A stretch of 6,581 bases of DNA from an uncultured Coleofasciculus sp. (GCA_902805485.1 CADCTM010000915.1:1-6581); one strand, 5' to 3'; counted from the stretch's first letter, positions 1 to 6,535 are shown. The notes: generated from the letters alone by a model not told the origin. Made by a program: numbers and translations.

Positions 1-13
1 CCTCTATTATGTC

Positions 14-418
14 CTAACTTATGCCTCGATTGCTATACAGCTGTTTTCCTAACCACCAAGGTTGCTGTTCACACCAGGTCAATAGCTGATTAAGTCGCGA
101 TCCATAAACCCTTTGGCTTTTTTGCGATCGTTTGAGAAGCTTAAATCCCTGCTGCTGAGCCATGCGGGCATCTAGGAGTTTCTCTAATCCTTGAGTTTTC
201 ATAAACTCCTTAGCTCCTAGCATTTCAGCCCCTGACATCCGACCACTACCAATCATTTCTTGATAGCCCAAGCCCAGCAGTAGAGGTCGCACAATGGCTG
301 AGTGGGTTTCATTGAGAATATTTTTGGCTCTTTTGCTATCGTGTGTTGCTTTAATGTGCTTCTCGTATAGATGATACACATCGAGCAAGTTTTTTGGTTT
401 ATCCATGGCTGAGGTCAT
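14..418 (-). CDS. Small protein of unknown function, coupled to tyrosine recombinase
   Basis: A 134-residue protein I do not recognise as a named family. Its ATG overlaps the stop codon of the upstream recombinase gene as ATGA (415-418), with no clear Shine-Dalgarno sequence, so translation is probably coupled to the recombinase; a second in-frame ATG lies at 406. The protein is basic and mostly helical in appearance. Its last third (around residues 96-120, including the segment SRLNQLLTWCEQQPWW) resembles the start of the helical core-binding domain of tyrosine recombinases, but no catalytic domain follows: a TAG at 14-16 ends it. It may be a genuine small partner of the recombinase, or the N-terminal piece of a second recombinase cut short by a nonsense mutation; only 13 bases beyond the stop are visible. 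The four-base overlap and shared strand suggest a joint role in DNA integration, which is inference. Confidence 0.6.
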   Translation of the reverse strand: MTSAMDKPKNLLDVYHLYEKHIKATHDSKRAKNILNETHSAIVRPLLLGLGYQEMIGSGRMSGAEMLGAKEFMKTQGLEKLLDARMAQQQGFKLLKRSQKSQRVYGSRLNQLLTWCEQQPWWLGKQLYSNRGIS

Positions 419-1791
419 TGATTAAGTAACAGCACCATCTGCTGAAAGTCTGCTTCGGGCAATTGAAGCAACTCACTAGCCAGTTTTTCCAGATCAGTTG
501 TTGAAGAAGGCTTCGGCTTGGGCTTCTCTAGCGTATTGAACAATAGTTCATCAATAGCTTCTTCAATGGGTCGCCGTTTCTCATCTGGCGTACATTGCTC
601 ATACATTTCCAATAGAGTTTTGACATCGTGACCCATTGCGTAGGCTAAGGATTCTCTTTGTTGATCAGTCAGACCCACCTGATAGGCCCAAGTCGCCCAT
701 ATATAACGCAAAGTGTGTGGTGTAAGCCGCTTGCCAGTTAACCGATGAGCGGCAACAGTAACTAAGTCTTTAAAGTTTGATGAACTGTAGGGCAGCCCAA
801 CTATAGGTTTGACAAAGAAATATCCCCACGACCAAAAGTCGGATTGAGTTCGATTGCTGATGTAGCAAGCATCACCACAGTTGAAGGAAGCACGACCCCC
901 CGTAACCCATTGTCCTCGTTGACCTTTCAAATGCGTTGACCACCAGTCATAGAGAAGCTGATGGGTACCAACTCCTGGCATCCACCAACCGTATAAATAG
1001 CGTTCAATATGGTCATACAAACAGCTACCATCTGCAAATCGACGGTTGGCAATTACAATTTGCTGCGGACCATAGGTTTTTAAGGTTTTGTAATCTTGAA
1101 TATCTAGAACCCAGGCTCCATCCGGGTAATTGGAGTTTTTGTAGGTATACGTCTTGTAGAGGTAGTTGTCTTCAAGGCTGCCGTCATAACGCTTCGACCG
1201 CACCTCAGCAGGTGGTAAGGGATGATATAGACCATCAAATGGAACATCCGTTGGGCGTTCGATGGGACAACAAAGAGCGATTCTCGTGCTTCTGTACTCC
1301 TGTTGTCGTCTAGCAGGCATATCAGCTAGAAAACTCCAGACTAAGTAGCGCTGAAGACTCATAGCAATGGTAAGACTCTCGCGTATATGCCAGTTGTCGT
1401 ACTTGAACCGACATTCCAGGCGCAGTGGCTCCAAAATCTGATGCCGCACTGTGGTCAGCACGGTTTTCCCCTCAATGACCTCCGGCCATTTTTTTTCTGG
1501 ATTGACTACATAGCGTTTTTGACGCTCCCACTCTTTGATTTCTTTACGAACGAGATGACTATACTTATTGACAACTTTAATAACGGGAATATTGGCGTAG
1601 TCATTAATATTGACAACTTCTTCGTAATATTGGAATTTGGCTAGAGCAGAGAGGGTATTCATTTTAAATTTTTTAGTTCTTGGGCTAAAAGCCTTCATGC
1701 TCTCTCTCAAGAACTTGAAATAATTACAAATCCAGGTCTCAACAGCCAATTTCTTCTGTGACCAGAGTTCTTTCTGTTGCACCTCACTCAA
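415..1791 (-). CDS. Tyrosine recombinase/integrase, N-terminus removed by insertion sequence
   Basis: Site-specific DNA strand exchange enzyme of the phage-integrase class. From the TTG at 1791 there are 458 residues. The catalytic domain shows an arginine of box I (R161 or R162 in PARRQQEYR), a beta-hairpin lysine (K235 or K238 in DYKTLKTYG), HTLR (H359, R362), GH (H388) and the nucleophile Y397 in LLEMYEQ. Residues 1-150 are the helical DNA-binding part. A Lys/Pro-rich linker (422-428) leads to a short helical tail. The frame is open upstream to 1905 without ATG, GTG or TTG, and reads as protein (for example HLLLGWFYHEQ), so the TTG is probably not the native start; the true 5' end was lost where the insertion sequence now lies. 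The gene overlaps the next one by 4 bp. The catalytic core is complete, but whether the remnant is expressed or active is unknown. Confidence 0.85.
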   Translation of the reverse strand: MSEVQQKELWSQKKLAVETWICNYFKFLRESMKAFSPRTKKFKMNTLSALAKFQYYEEVVNINDYANIPVIKVVNKYSHLVRKEIKEWERQKRYVVNPEKKWPEVIEGKTVLTTVRHQILEPLRLECRFKYDNWHIRESLTIAMSLQRYLVWSFLADMPARRQQEYRSTRIALCCPIERPTDVPFDGLYHPLPPAEVRSKRYDGSLEDNYLYKTYTYKNSNYPDGAWVLDIQDYKTLKTYGPQQIVIANRRFADGSCLYDHIERYLYGWWMPGVGTHQLLYDWWSTHLKGQRGQWVTGGRASFNCGDACYISNRTQSDFWSWGYFFVKPIVGLPYSSSNFKDLVTVAAHRLTGKRLTPHTLRYIWATWAYQVGLTDQQRESLAYAMGHDVKTLLEMYEQCTPDEKRRPIEEAIDELLFNTLEKPKPKPSSTTDLEKLASELLQLPEADFQQMVLLLNQ

Positions 1792-1905
1792 GTCTTCTAG
1801 CTCTTCATCTGTAATCTTTGGAATGAGTAAATTCAGACTCAGTAGCTCAAGCGGAATGTTTTGCTCGTGATAAAACCAGCCCAGCAGAAGGTGTACCTCT
1901 TCTAA
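1792..1905 (-). pseudogene. Orphaned upstream coding segment of the tyrosine recombinase
   Basis: This stretch continues the recombinase frame for 38 codons without a stop, from the TTG at 1791 to the edge of the insertion sequence. The predicted residues (such as LEEVHLLLGWFYHEQ and LLIPKITDEELEDL) look like ordinary protein rather than untranslated DNA. No ATG, GTG or TTG occurs in it. In frame, the sequence then enters the insertion sequence and meets a TAA at 1912-1914. I read it as the surviving part of the original N-terminal domain. Confidence 0.65.
1902..1905. repeat. Target-site duplication CTAA, left copy
   Basis: CTAA directly abuts the left inverted repeat and recurs directly after the right inverted repeat (3267-3270). 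Four bases of the form YTAR are what IS701-family elements are known to duplicate, which fixes the element ends at 1906 and 3266. Confidence 0.8.
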
Positions 1906-1928
1906 CGGGACTTAAACAAATTTCAAGA
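1906..1928 (+). repeat. Left terminal inverted repeat of the IS
   Basis: It matches the reverse complement of 3244-3266 at 19 of 23 positions, with mismatches at positions 4, 16, 17 and 19; the run ACTTAAACAAA (1910-1920) is perfect. The transposase stop codon lies within it. Confidence 0.85.
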
Positions 1929-3188
1929 CCAAACAAAGCCAAAAGTTGCTTTGTAAGCGGCAAATACGTCACGATTGTGGTTCAACCACTCAACAAAGCG
2001 AAAAGACATGGCTGTGCGAAACGCCTCTAATGCATCAACAAAAGTGTTTAAAGGTTTGGATGCCCACCTTCGTCTTAATCCTCCTGTTAAGGTGTGCCAA
2101 ACAATGAAAGTGTAAGCACAAAATACAAGAATAAAATGTCTTAGCAAACTGCGTTGGTCTCTAATTTGATATTCAGATAGCCCCAACCAACCCTTAGCTT
2201 CCCGATAGAAAACTTCTACCCAGTTTCTTTCACCATATGTGGTTACTATCCACTCGGATGTCGCGGTTGAGCCATCAACATTCGTAATAAAATAATCAAG
2301 ATCACTAGCTTCTTGGAAGGAGGAAGCATTCATGACGATAGCAATGGTTCTCGTTCCTTCAAAGCGTGATAGTTCAACTTCAACCGTCGCCACCCAAACG
2401 GTTTTGGGTTTATCTAGATTGAGCTGAATTGGAGTGAAAGCTTCCACAGGCATTGATTTGGCTAAATCATCTAATCGAATCTCTTCTCGCTTATTTGCCT
2501 GTGATTCAATTACCACTTTGCGGTTTTTGGCTAATCCTCCTAGATACTTGAGTTTCCTCTTTTCTAGTTCGCTCAGAAACGTTGTGTTGTTGCCATAGCC
2601 CGCATCAATCAGCACAATACCAGGTCGATATCCTCTCGATAAACTGCGGTCAATTAAAGCTAAAGCTAACTCTGGCTTTTTCTTAAATTCAAGGTCTTTT
2701 TTTCCTTGAGGTAAAGAACTGGCGTGTTGATATAACTCTATATCTAGTGGCAGACTTTTTTTACCATCATATAGATGAGTTGTTACAATTACTATCCCAT
2801 TATCGGTTTTCCCAATTTCTCCAATGTACTGCCGTCCCACTCCCGCTGTAAAATTTCCACTTTTTCTATGCCCTGAGTCATCCACAATTAACGTGAATCC
2901 TCTACTTATCCGAGTTTGGCTACACTGATTCATCACCTCTAAACGGCGCTCATTTACCTCTTGAGCCTTCCAGGGCGCTTCCGTCAAAAAATGGTGCAAT
3001 CGGTGATACGTCACTCCCACCGCGTTATCCGCCATTTGAGATAGATTTTTTCGTGAGCTTTCCCCTAACAATCCCCCAATATAGTTTCTAAACTCCCGTT
3101 TTTGCGCTTGATGCGTCCAAACATCATCAAAGCGTTTACACCATCTGTCAAAGCACGGGGGCATGGCAGCAGGAGTTGTCTCTTTCAT
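1923..3188 (-). CDS. IS701-family DDE transposase
   Basis: Cut-and-paste transposase that excises and reinserts its own element. The protein is 421 residues from the ATG at 3188, the size expected for the family. The RNase H-like DDE residues are visible: D103/D104 in LIVDDSGHRKSG, D195 in VLIDAGYGNN, and E330 in FYREAKGWLGLSEYQIRD, the last being the YREK-like signature of IS4/IS701 relatives. A hydrophobic C-terminal region (about 350-370) follows. I prefer the ATG at 3188 because GAGG lies nine bases upstream and because the TATAAT at 3227-3232 would place the transcript start near 3220, downstream of the alternative TTG at 3224. No frameshift or internal stop is seen. It lies in tandem with, and upstream of, the truncated recombinase on the same strand. 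Confidence 0.93.
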   Translation of the reverse strand: MKETTPAAMPPCFDRWCKRFDDVWTHQAQKREFRNYIGGLLGESSRKNLSQMADNAVGVTYHRLHHFLTEAPWKAQEVNERRLEVMNQCSQTRISRGFTLIVDDSGHRKSGNFTAGVGRQYIGEIGKTDNGIVIVTTHLYDGKKSLPLDIELYQHASSLPQGKKDLEFKKKPELALALIDRSLSRGYRPGIVLIDAGYGNNTTFLSELEKRKLKYLGGLAKNRKVVIESQANKREEIRLDDLAKSMPVEAFTPIQLNLDKPKTVWVATVEVELSRFEGTRTIAIVMNASSFQEASDLDYFITNVDGSTATSEWIVTTYGERNWVEVFYREAKGWLGLSEYQIRDQRSLLRHFILVFCAYTFIVWHTLTGGLRRRWASKPLNTFVDALEAFRTAMSFRFVEWLNHNRDVFAAYKATFGFVWS

Positions 3189-3226
3189 GGGGAGAAACCT
3201 CAACGTGGGATGCCTGTTAAACAAGC

Positions 3227-3232
3227 ATTATA
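3227..3232 (-). promoter_or_regulatory. Candidate -10 box of the transposase promoter
   Basis: The minus strand reads TATAAT, an exact -10 consensus, 38 bases before the ATG at 3188. The region 16-18 bases further upstream is A-rich (CAAAAA-like) with no good TTGACA match, so the -35 is weak or absent. This fits the low expression usual for transposases, which is inference. Confidence 0.5.
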
Positions 3233-3243
3233 CCTTGCTTTAA

Positions 3244-3266
3244 TCTTTATTTTTGTTTAAGTACCG
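3244..3266 (-). repeat. Right terminal inverted repeat of the IS
   Basis: The partner of 1906-1928. Read on the minus strand it starts CGGTACTTAAACAAA and ends at the CTAA duplication (3267-3270). Confidence 0.85.
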
Positions 3267-3270
3267 CTAA
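3267..3270. repeat. Target-site duplication CTAA, right copy
   Basis: Direct repeat of 1902-1905, immediately outside the right inverted repeat. CTAA fits the YTAR preference. Because that preference is narrow, identity of the two copies is weaker proof of a single insertion than it would be for a random 4-mer. Confidence 0.8.
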
Positions 3271-3706
3271 GGAAAAAGCTTTAGTTTTACCCTTAACTAA
3301 TCCTCTCGAGCTAATTCAGAAAGATGAAAAGGAAGTCAAGGCAATTTTGGGTGATCCAATTGAACTTGATTTAGGAGGCTTGGGTATTCGGAGTATTGAA
3401 TATTGGCAAATTTACAAAGTATATTTAATAGTTGCTGGAGCTTACGATGGTAGCGATGAATTCGCTTTGTATTGGTGGTCAGGTAAACGCCAAGATACTA
3501 CCCAGAAAATTGAATCAATTAACTTACCACCTAATTTTCGTCCAGAAGCAGTTTTGCTTTATCCTAACCGAAAAAATCAATTTCAACTCATCAGTGATGA
3601 TGGAGCAATCATCAGAGCTAATGGTAAGGAATGTAAAGAAATCGAGGATGAAAATCATCCAGAAAAATATTTTCGTAGTCTGTGGATTACTGTGAGTGAA
3701 GGTTAA
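3271..3706 (+). pseudogene. C-terminal fragment of a DUF3616-like protein
   Basis: An open frame starts at the right edge of the insertion sequence and ends at TAA 3704-3706, giving about 144 residues. The only available start, TTG at 3347, falls inside obvious protein sequence, and the 26 codons before it (KEKALVLPLTNPLEL and following) belong to the same domain, so the 5' part is missing. The pattern GDPIELDLGGLGIRSIE, then YLIVAGAYDGSDEF, ALYWWSG, and PEAVLLYP with LISDDG is what I recall of DUF3616, a cyanobacterial family of unknown function that looks beta-propeller-like. The family name is from memory. The fragment is visibly more A+T-rich than the YifB gene to the right. It lacks a promoter and start, so it is most likely non-functional. 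Confidence 0.65.
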
Positions 3707-3975
3707 AATTTACTACCCATTTATTCAGGCGGCAGTTTGCCGACTATGCTGTTAGCTGAAATGCGATCGCATTTCCCTTACCTGATAAAGCCAAAAGTGA
3801 TCTGATGCAGCTCTTCTCGCTTCGCTATCGCACTTCATCACCAATCCATCTCCTCACCATATAACAACAGATGAGAGGAAAAATGCGATCTGAAGAGCAG
3901 CAGCGCAACGCGATCGCTTTCTCCAGATATTATCCAACACGATACACTGGCAAGAGTAACGATACAACTTATGGG
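3707..3975. other. Intergenic region with HIP1-centred repeats
   Basis: About 270 bases between the DUF3616-like remnant and the preferred start of the membrane protein. It holds a small hairpin (CGGCA-GTT-TGCCG, 3730-3742) without a following T-run, the 18-bp palindrome at 3758-3775, a segment TTCTCGCTTCGCTATCGCA typical of cyanobacterial dispersed repeats, and a second HIP1 octamer at 3910-3917. I see no RNA gene or convincing promoter. The last 105 bases could be coding if the upstream ATG at 3871 or 3883 is used. Confidence 0.5.
3758..3775. repeat. 18-bp palindrome around a HIP1 site
   Basis: GAAATGCGATCGCATTTC is a perfect inverted repeat with the octamer GCGATCGC (3763-3770) at its centre. 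HIP1 is highly over-represented in many cyanobacterial genomes; the extra symmetric flanks here are longer than the basic octamer. Other HIP1 copies are at 3910-3917, 4516-4523 and 4672-4679, the last two within the YifB gene. Confidence 0.75.
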
Positions 3976-4344
3976 ATGTTCGACTTCAATAGTCTATTTG
4001 AGTTTTCACGCGCCAACTGTGTCGCCATCTGTGCCTTCTTGGTTCCAGCCAACTTGTTTTTAACCTTGCGGACAATGGTTTTTACAGGATTACAGCGTCC
4101 TCAATCTCAGGTGCAACAAGCAGCCGTTTTCGCCTGCATCCCGGCTGTAGTGATGATCCTTCACGTCTATACTTGGTTTATGATTGGCGTGGTAATGGCT
4201 CCTACTTACATCTTGTTATGGCTAGGAAGCACCGCTTTAAGCATCAATCTTTGGGCAATTATCCATCCCCAAAGCATGGTTCACTTATTCACAGCTTTAT
4301 TAACGATGTTGCCGTTTGAAATCAGTACCTCATTGAGAAAATAG
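3976..4344 (+). CDS. Small conserved cyanobacterial three-helix membrane protein, function unknown
   Basis: From the ATG at 3976 the protein has 122 residues. Three hydrophobic helices are visible: about 15-31 (CVAICAFLVPANLFLTL), 49-73 (AAVFACIPAVVMILHVYTWF and on) and 76-97 (APTYILLWLGSTALSINLWA). The sequence after MFDFNSLFEFSRANCVA resembles small cyanobacterial membrane proteins of unknown function that I have seen before; I cannot name a family. The frame is open further up to ATGs at 3883 and 3871 (157 residues), and GAGAGGA before 3883 could act as a ribosome site, but that extension is polar, contains a HIP1 octamer and looks like spacer. I prefer 3976, although it has no strong Shine-Dalgarno sequence. 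The gene converges on the YifB gene with a 63-bp gap. Confidence 0.7.
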   Translation: MFDFNSLFEFSRANCVAICAFLVPANLFLTLRTMVFTGLQRPQSQVQQAAVFACIPAVVMILHVYTWFMIGVVMAPTYILLWLGSTALSINLWAIIHPQSMVHLFTALLTMLPFEISTSLRK

Positions 4345-4391
4345 AGCCTTGCCTCTAAAATCACTAGTTAAAAGTCAGCCCCAACTAAGTT

Positions 4392-4405
4392 ATGACCAAT
4401 GACTA
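4392..4405. repeat. Two-copy heptamer tandem repeat
   Basis: ATGACCA followed by ATGACTA, between the convergent stop codons. It resembles the short tandem heptamers scattered in filamentous cyanobacterial genomes, but two imperfect copies are few. No proper terminator hairpin is seen in the 4345-4407 gap. Confidence 0.3.
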
Positions 4406-4407
4406 AT

Positions 4408-5964
4408 CTATTGCATTCTGTCAATTGTGCGGTATTGCACCGCTTCGGCAATGTGTTGGGGTTTGAGGGTATCATCACCTGCAAGGTCAGCAATAGTGAG
4501 CGCTACCTTAAGAATGCGATCGCTTGCTCGTGCTGATAACCCTAATTTCCGAATCGCTGCTTCTAACAAACTGCGCGAGGGATCATCAAGTTGACACCAG
4601 TAGCGTAGATGATTACTCTGCATCTGAGCATTGCTTCGCACATCAGGCTCATCTTTAAATCGTTGATAAGTGCGATCGCGTGCTGCTTGTACCCGTTCCC
4701 GTACAGGTGTAGAATCTTCCCCAGTCGGCTGTCGCGTAATTTCCTCCGGCTTCAAGCGGTTAACCGCCACTTGCAAATCGATCCGATCCATCAAAGGACC
4801 GGAAAGCTTTGCCCAGTATTGTTCCCGATGTCGAGGTGAACAGGTGCAAGCTTGAATTGTATCGCCAAAATAGCCGCAAGGACAGGGATTAGTACTGGCA
4901 ACTAAAGTAAACTGAGCGGGAAAGCTGACGGATTGCCTAGTGCGAGAAATCGTAACACGACCATCTTCCAACGGTTGACGCAGGAATTCCAACACATCAC
5001 GCTTAAATTCTGTAAGTTCATCCAAAAACAAGATCCCGTGATGGGCTAAAGATATCTCCCCAGGACGTGGAAAGCTACCACCGCCTACCAAAGAGGGACC
5101 AGAGGCAGAGTGATGAGGACTGCGATAAGGGCGTTCTGTGCATAGTACAGCGCCGTAGCCATCGTTTCCCAAAGAACCTCTATCTTTAAGTAATCCTGCA
5201 ACGGAATGGATTTGAGTCACTTCCAGCGCTTCGTCGAAGCTTAACGGTGGCAAGATCCCCGGCAGTCGTCGCGCCAACATCGTTTTACCACTTCCAGGTG
5301 GTCCGACAAATATGAGATTATGTCCCCCAGCCGCTGCAATTTCTAAAGCTCGACGCGCATGAGCTTGACCTTTAACATCTTTTAAATCAGGTCCTGTTAA
5401 CTTAGTCTGAGCTAATGCCTGCAACCCATCAACTTTGACAGGTGAATAACGCTTCGGCTCATTTAAAAAGTCAGCAACTTGCCATAGATCTTTAAATCCG
5501 TAAACCGCCAATCCCTTGACAACGGCAGCCTCTCGTGCATTATCAGCCGGAACAACCAAACCCGCAATTCCTAACCGCGCTGCCGCTGCGGCAATTGGCA
5601 GCACACCCGCAACAGCACGCAAATTGCCATCAAGAGAAACTTCCCCTAAAAATAAATAATCTCCCAATAGTTCGGCACTAACCTGTTCCGATGCTGCCAG
5701 AATTCCGACACTGATGGGTAAATCAAAGCTAGGTCCTTCTTTCCGTAAGTCCGCAGGCGTCAGATTAATTACAATGCGACGCATAGGAAAGGCAAAACCT
5801 GCATTCTTCAGTGCCGCCTTGACTCGTTCTCGCGATTCTTGAACTGCCGTGTCCGGTAAACCCACGACGACAATTCCTGGCAAACCACCGGAAACATCCA
5901 CTTCAACGCCTACTTTCACAGCATTAATGCCGACAATTGAAGCGCTCCAAACCCTAGCAAGCAT
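4408..5964 (-). CDS. comM: YifB/ComM-family Mg-chelatase-like AAA+ ATPase
   Basis: A 518-residue AAA+ ATPase. The family member ComM is known as a hexameric helicase that drives branch migration of incoming DNA during natural transformation; that role here is inferred from family. In order: an N-terminal Lon-protease-like domain (about 1-170, with GEVSLDGNLRAVAGVLP near 107-123), Walker A GPPGSGKT (221-228), Walker B ILFLDE (311-316), sensor 1 STNPCPCGY (357-365) with a further CTC (373-375) that may complete a metal-binding cysteine cluster, an arginine finger in PLMDRIDL (R394), and the C-terminal lid domain with LSARASDRILKVALTIADL (475-494). I chose the ATG at 5964 because MLARVWSASIVGI is the usual family N-terminus and GGTGA sits eight bases upstream; a GTG at 5976 would add four residues. 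The gene is complete, single and divergent from the HIT gene. Confidence 0.93.
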   Translation of the reverse strand: MLARVWSASIVGINAVKVGVEVDVSGGLPGIVVVGLPDTAVQESRERVKAALKNAGFAFPMRRIVINLTPADLRKEGPSFDLPISVGILAASEQVSAELLGDYLFLGEVSLDGNLRAVAGVLPIAAAAARLGIAGLVVPADNAREAAVVKGLAVYGFKDLWQVADFLNEPKRYSPVKVDGLQALAQTKLTGPDLKDVKGQAHARRALEIAAAGGHNLIFVGPPGSGKTMLARRLPGILPPLSFDEALEVTQIHSVAGLLKDRGSLGNDGYGAVLCTERPYRSPHHSASGPSLVGGGSFPRPGEISLAHHGILFLDELTEFKRDVLEFLRQPLEDGRVTISRTRQSVSFPAQFTLVASTNPCPCGYFGDTIQACTCSPRHREQYWAKLSGPLMDRIDLQVAVNRLKPEEITRQPTGEDSTPVRERVQAARDRTYQRFKDEPDVRSNAQMQSNHLRYWCQLDDPSRSLLEAAIRKLGLSARASDRILKVALTIADLAGDDTLKPQHIAEAVQYRTIDRMQ

Positions 5965-6146
5965 AAATTTTATCACCCTATGACTTCAAGCGAGTATAGG
6001 GCTTGCAATCGAAGCCGCGAACCCGCAAAATTACCGAAATTGTGGGAATCATCAGTCGTGGCTCATTATTTGAATACATCCACCCCTTAAAATTGCACCA
6101 AGCGCATAGTTAATCGCTTTCATCAAAATCATTAAGAAGACACCGT
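5965..6146. promoter_or_regulatory. Divergent intergenic region between YifB and HIT genes
   Basis: About 180 bases that must hold the 5' signals of both divergent genes. For the YifB gene, the minus strand reads TATACT at 5993-5998, a near-consensus -10 that would give a leader of about 22 bases before the ATG at 5964; the position 17 bases upstream reads TTCGCG, a poor -35. For the HIT gene I see no convincing -10/-35 pair, only A/T-rich DNA (6061-6141) and an AAGAAG-like weak ribosome site before ATG 6147. Confidence 0.35.
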
Positions 6147-6488
6147 ATGAGCGAAACTATTTTCAGCAAGATTATCCGTAAAGAAATTCCAGCGGACATT
6201 GTTTATGAGGATGACTTAACACTTGCCTTTAGAGACATTACTCCTCAAGCACCCGTTCACATCCTCGTCATTCCCAAAAAACCGCTTCCCCAGTTGGATG
6301 CTGCCGAATCAGATGACCATGCACTGATGGGACATCTCCTCTTAACGGTAAAGCGTGTTGCCAAGCAAGTTGGTCTAGAAAACGGCTATCGCGTTGTGAT
6401 TAACAATGGCCCAGATGGCGGTCAAAGCGTTAATCACCTACATTTACACATCCTGGGCGGCCGTCAAATGCAATGGCCACCAGGCTGA
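6147..6488 (+). CDS. hinT: HinT-type histidine-triad (HIT) nucleotide-binding protein
   Basis: A complete 113-residue cytosolic HIT-superfamily protein of the HinT branch, whose members hydrolyse purine nucleoside phosphoramidates and similar AMP-linked substrates as homodimers. The N-terminus TIFSKIIRKEIPADIVYEDD, the strand VHILVIPKKP (37-46), NNGPDGGQSVNHLHLHILGG (86-105) with the triad histidines H97, H99 and H101 (H101 being the expected nucleophile), and the C-terminal RQMQWPPG are all canonical, and the length is that of the family. ATG at 6147 is the only sensible start; the ribosome site is weak. The gene is divergent from the YifB gene and appears monocistronic. No rho-independent hairpin is visible after the TGA. 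Confidence 0.95.
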   Translation: MSETIFSKIIRKEIPADIVYEDDLTLAFRDITPQAPVHILVIPKKPLPQLDAAESDDHALMGHLLLTVKRVAKQVGLENGYRVVINNGPDGGQSVNHLHLHILGGRQMQWPPG

Positions 6489-6535
6489 AGTGAGGACATC
6501 CCTACTGGTCAAATTAAAATAAATGTTTCAATCCC

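Larger units (their letters stand above)
1906..3266 (-). mobile_element. Complete IS701-family insertion sequence, 1361 bp
   Basis: A single-gene insertion sequence. Its ends are imperfect 23-bp inverted repeats: the left begins CGGGACTTAAACAAA, and the right, read inward on the minus strand, begins CGGTACTTAAACAAA; 19 of 23 positions match. CTAA flanks it on both sides. The transposase occupies almost the whole element, and its TGA stop (1923-1925) lies inside the left repeat. The intact ends, apparently undamaged transposase frame and identical 4-bp flanks indicate a recent and possibly still mobile copy. Family assignment rests on recognising the transposase and on the YTAR target rule. 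Confidence 0.88.

Noticed and set aside
936..1644. Plus-strand open frames at 936-1313 and 1387-1644
   Set aside because: They lie antisense inside the recombinase gene, whose catalytic motifs are clear; their translations have no domain-like character.
3186..3224. TTG at 3224 as the transposase start
   Set aside because: It lies upstream of the transcript start implied by the TATAAT box, and the ATG at 3188 has GAGG at nine bases and gives the usual family length.
1910..3262. IS ends placed at the perfect 11-bp repeat ACTTAAACAAA
   Set aside because: The flanks there share no direct repeat; moving outward four bases adds CGG at both ends and exposes CTAA on both sides, which fits the family rule.
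3432..3695. Plus-strand open frame of 87 codons
   Set aside because: Out-of-frame overlap of the DUF3616-like fragment, which has the better supported frame.
3730..3742. Hairpin CGGCA-GTT-TGCCG as a terminator
   Set aside because: Only a 5-bp stem and no T-run follows; too weak to call.
4609..4855. Two plus-strand open frames antisense to the YifB gene
   Set aside because: Shadows of a well-supported ATPase gene.
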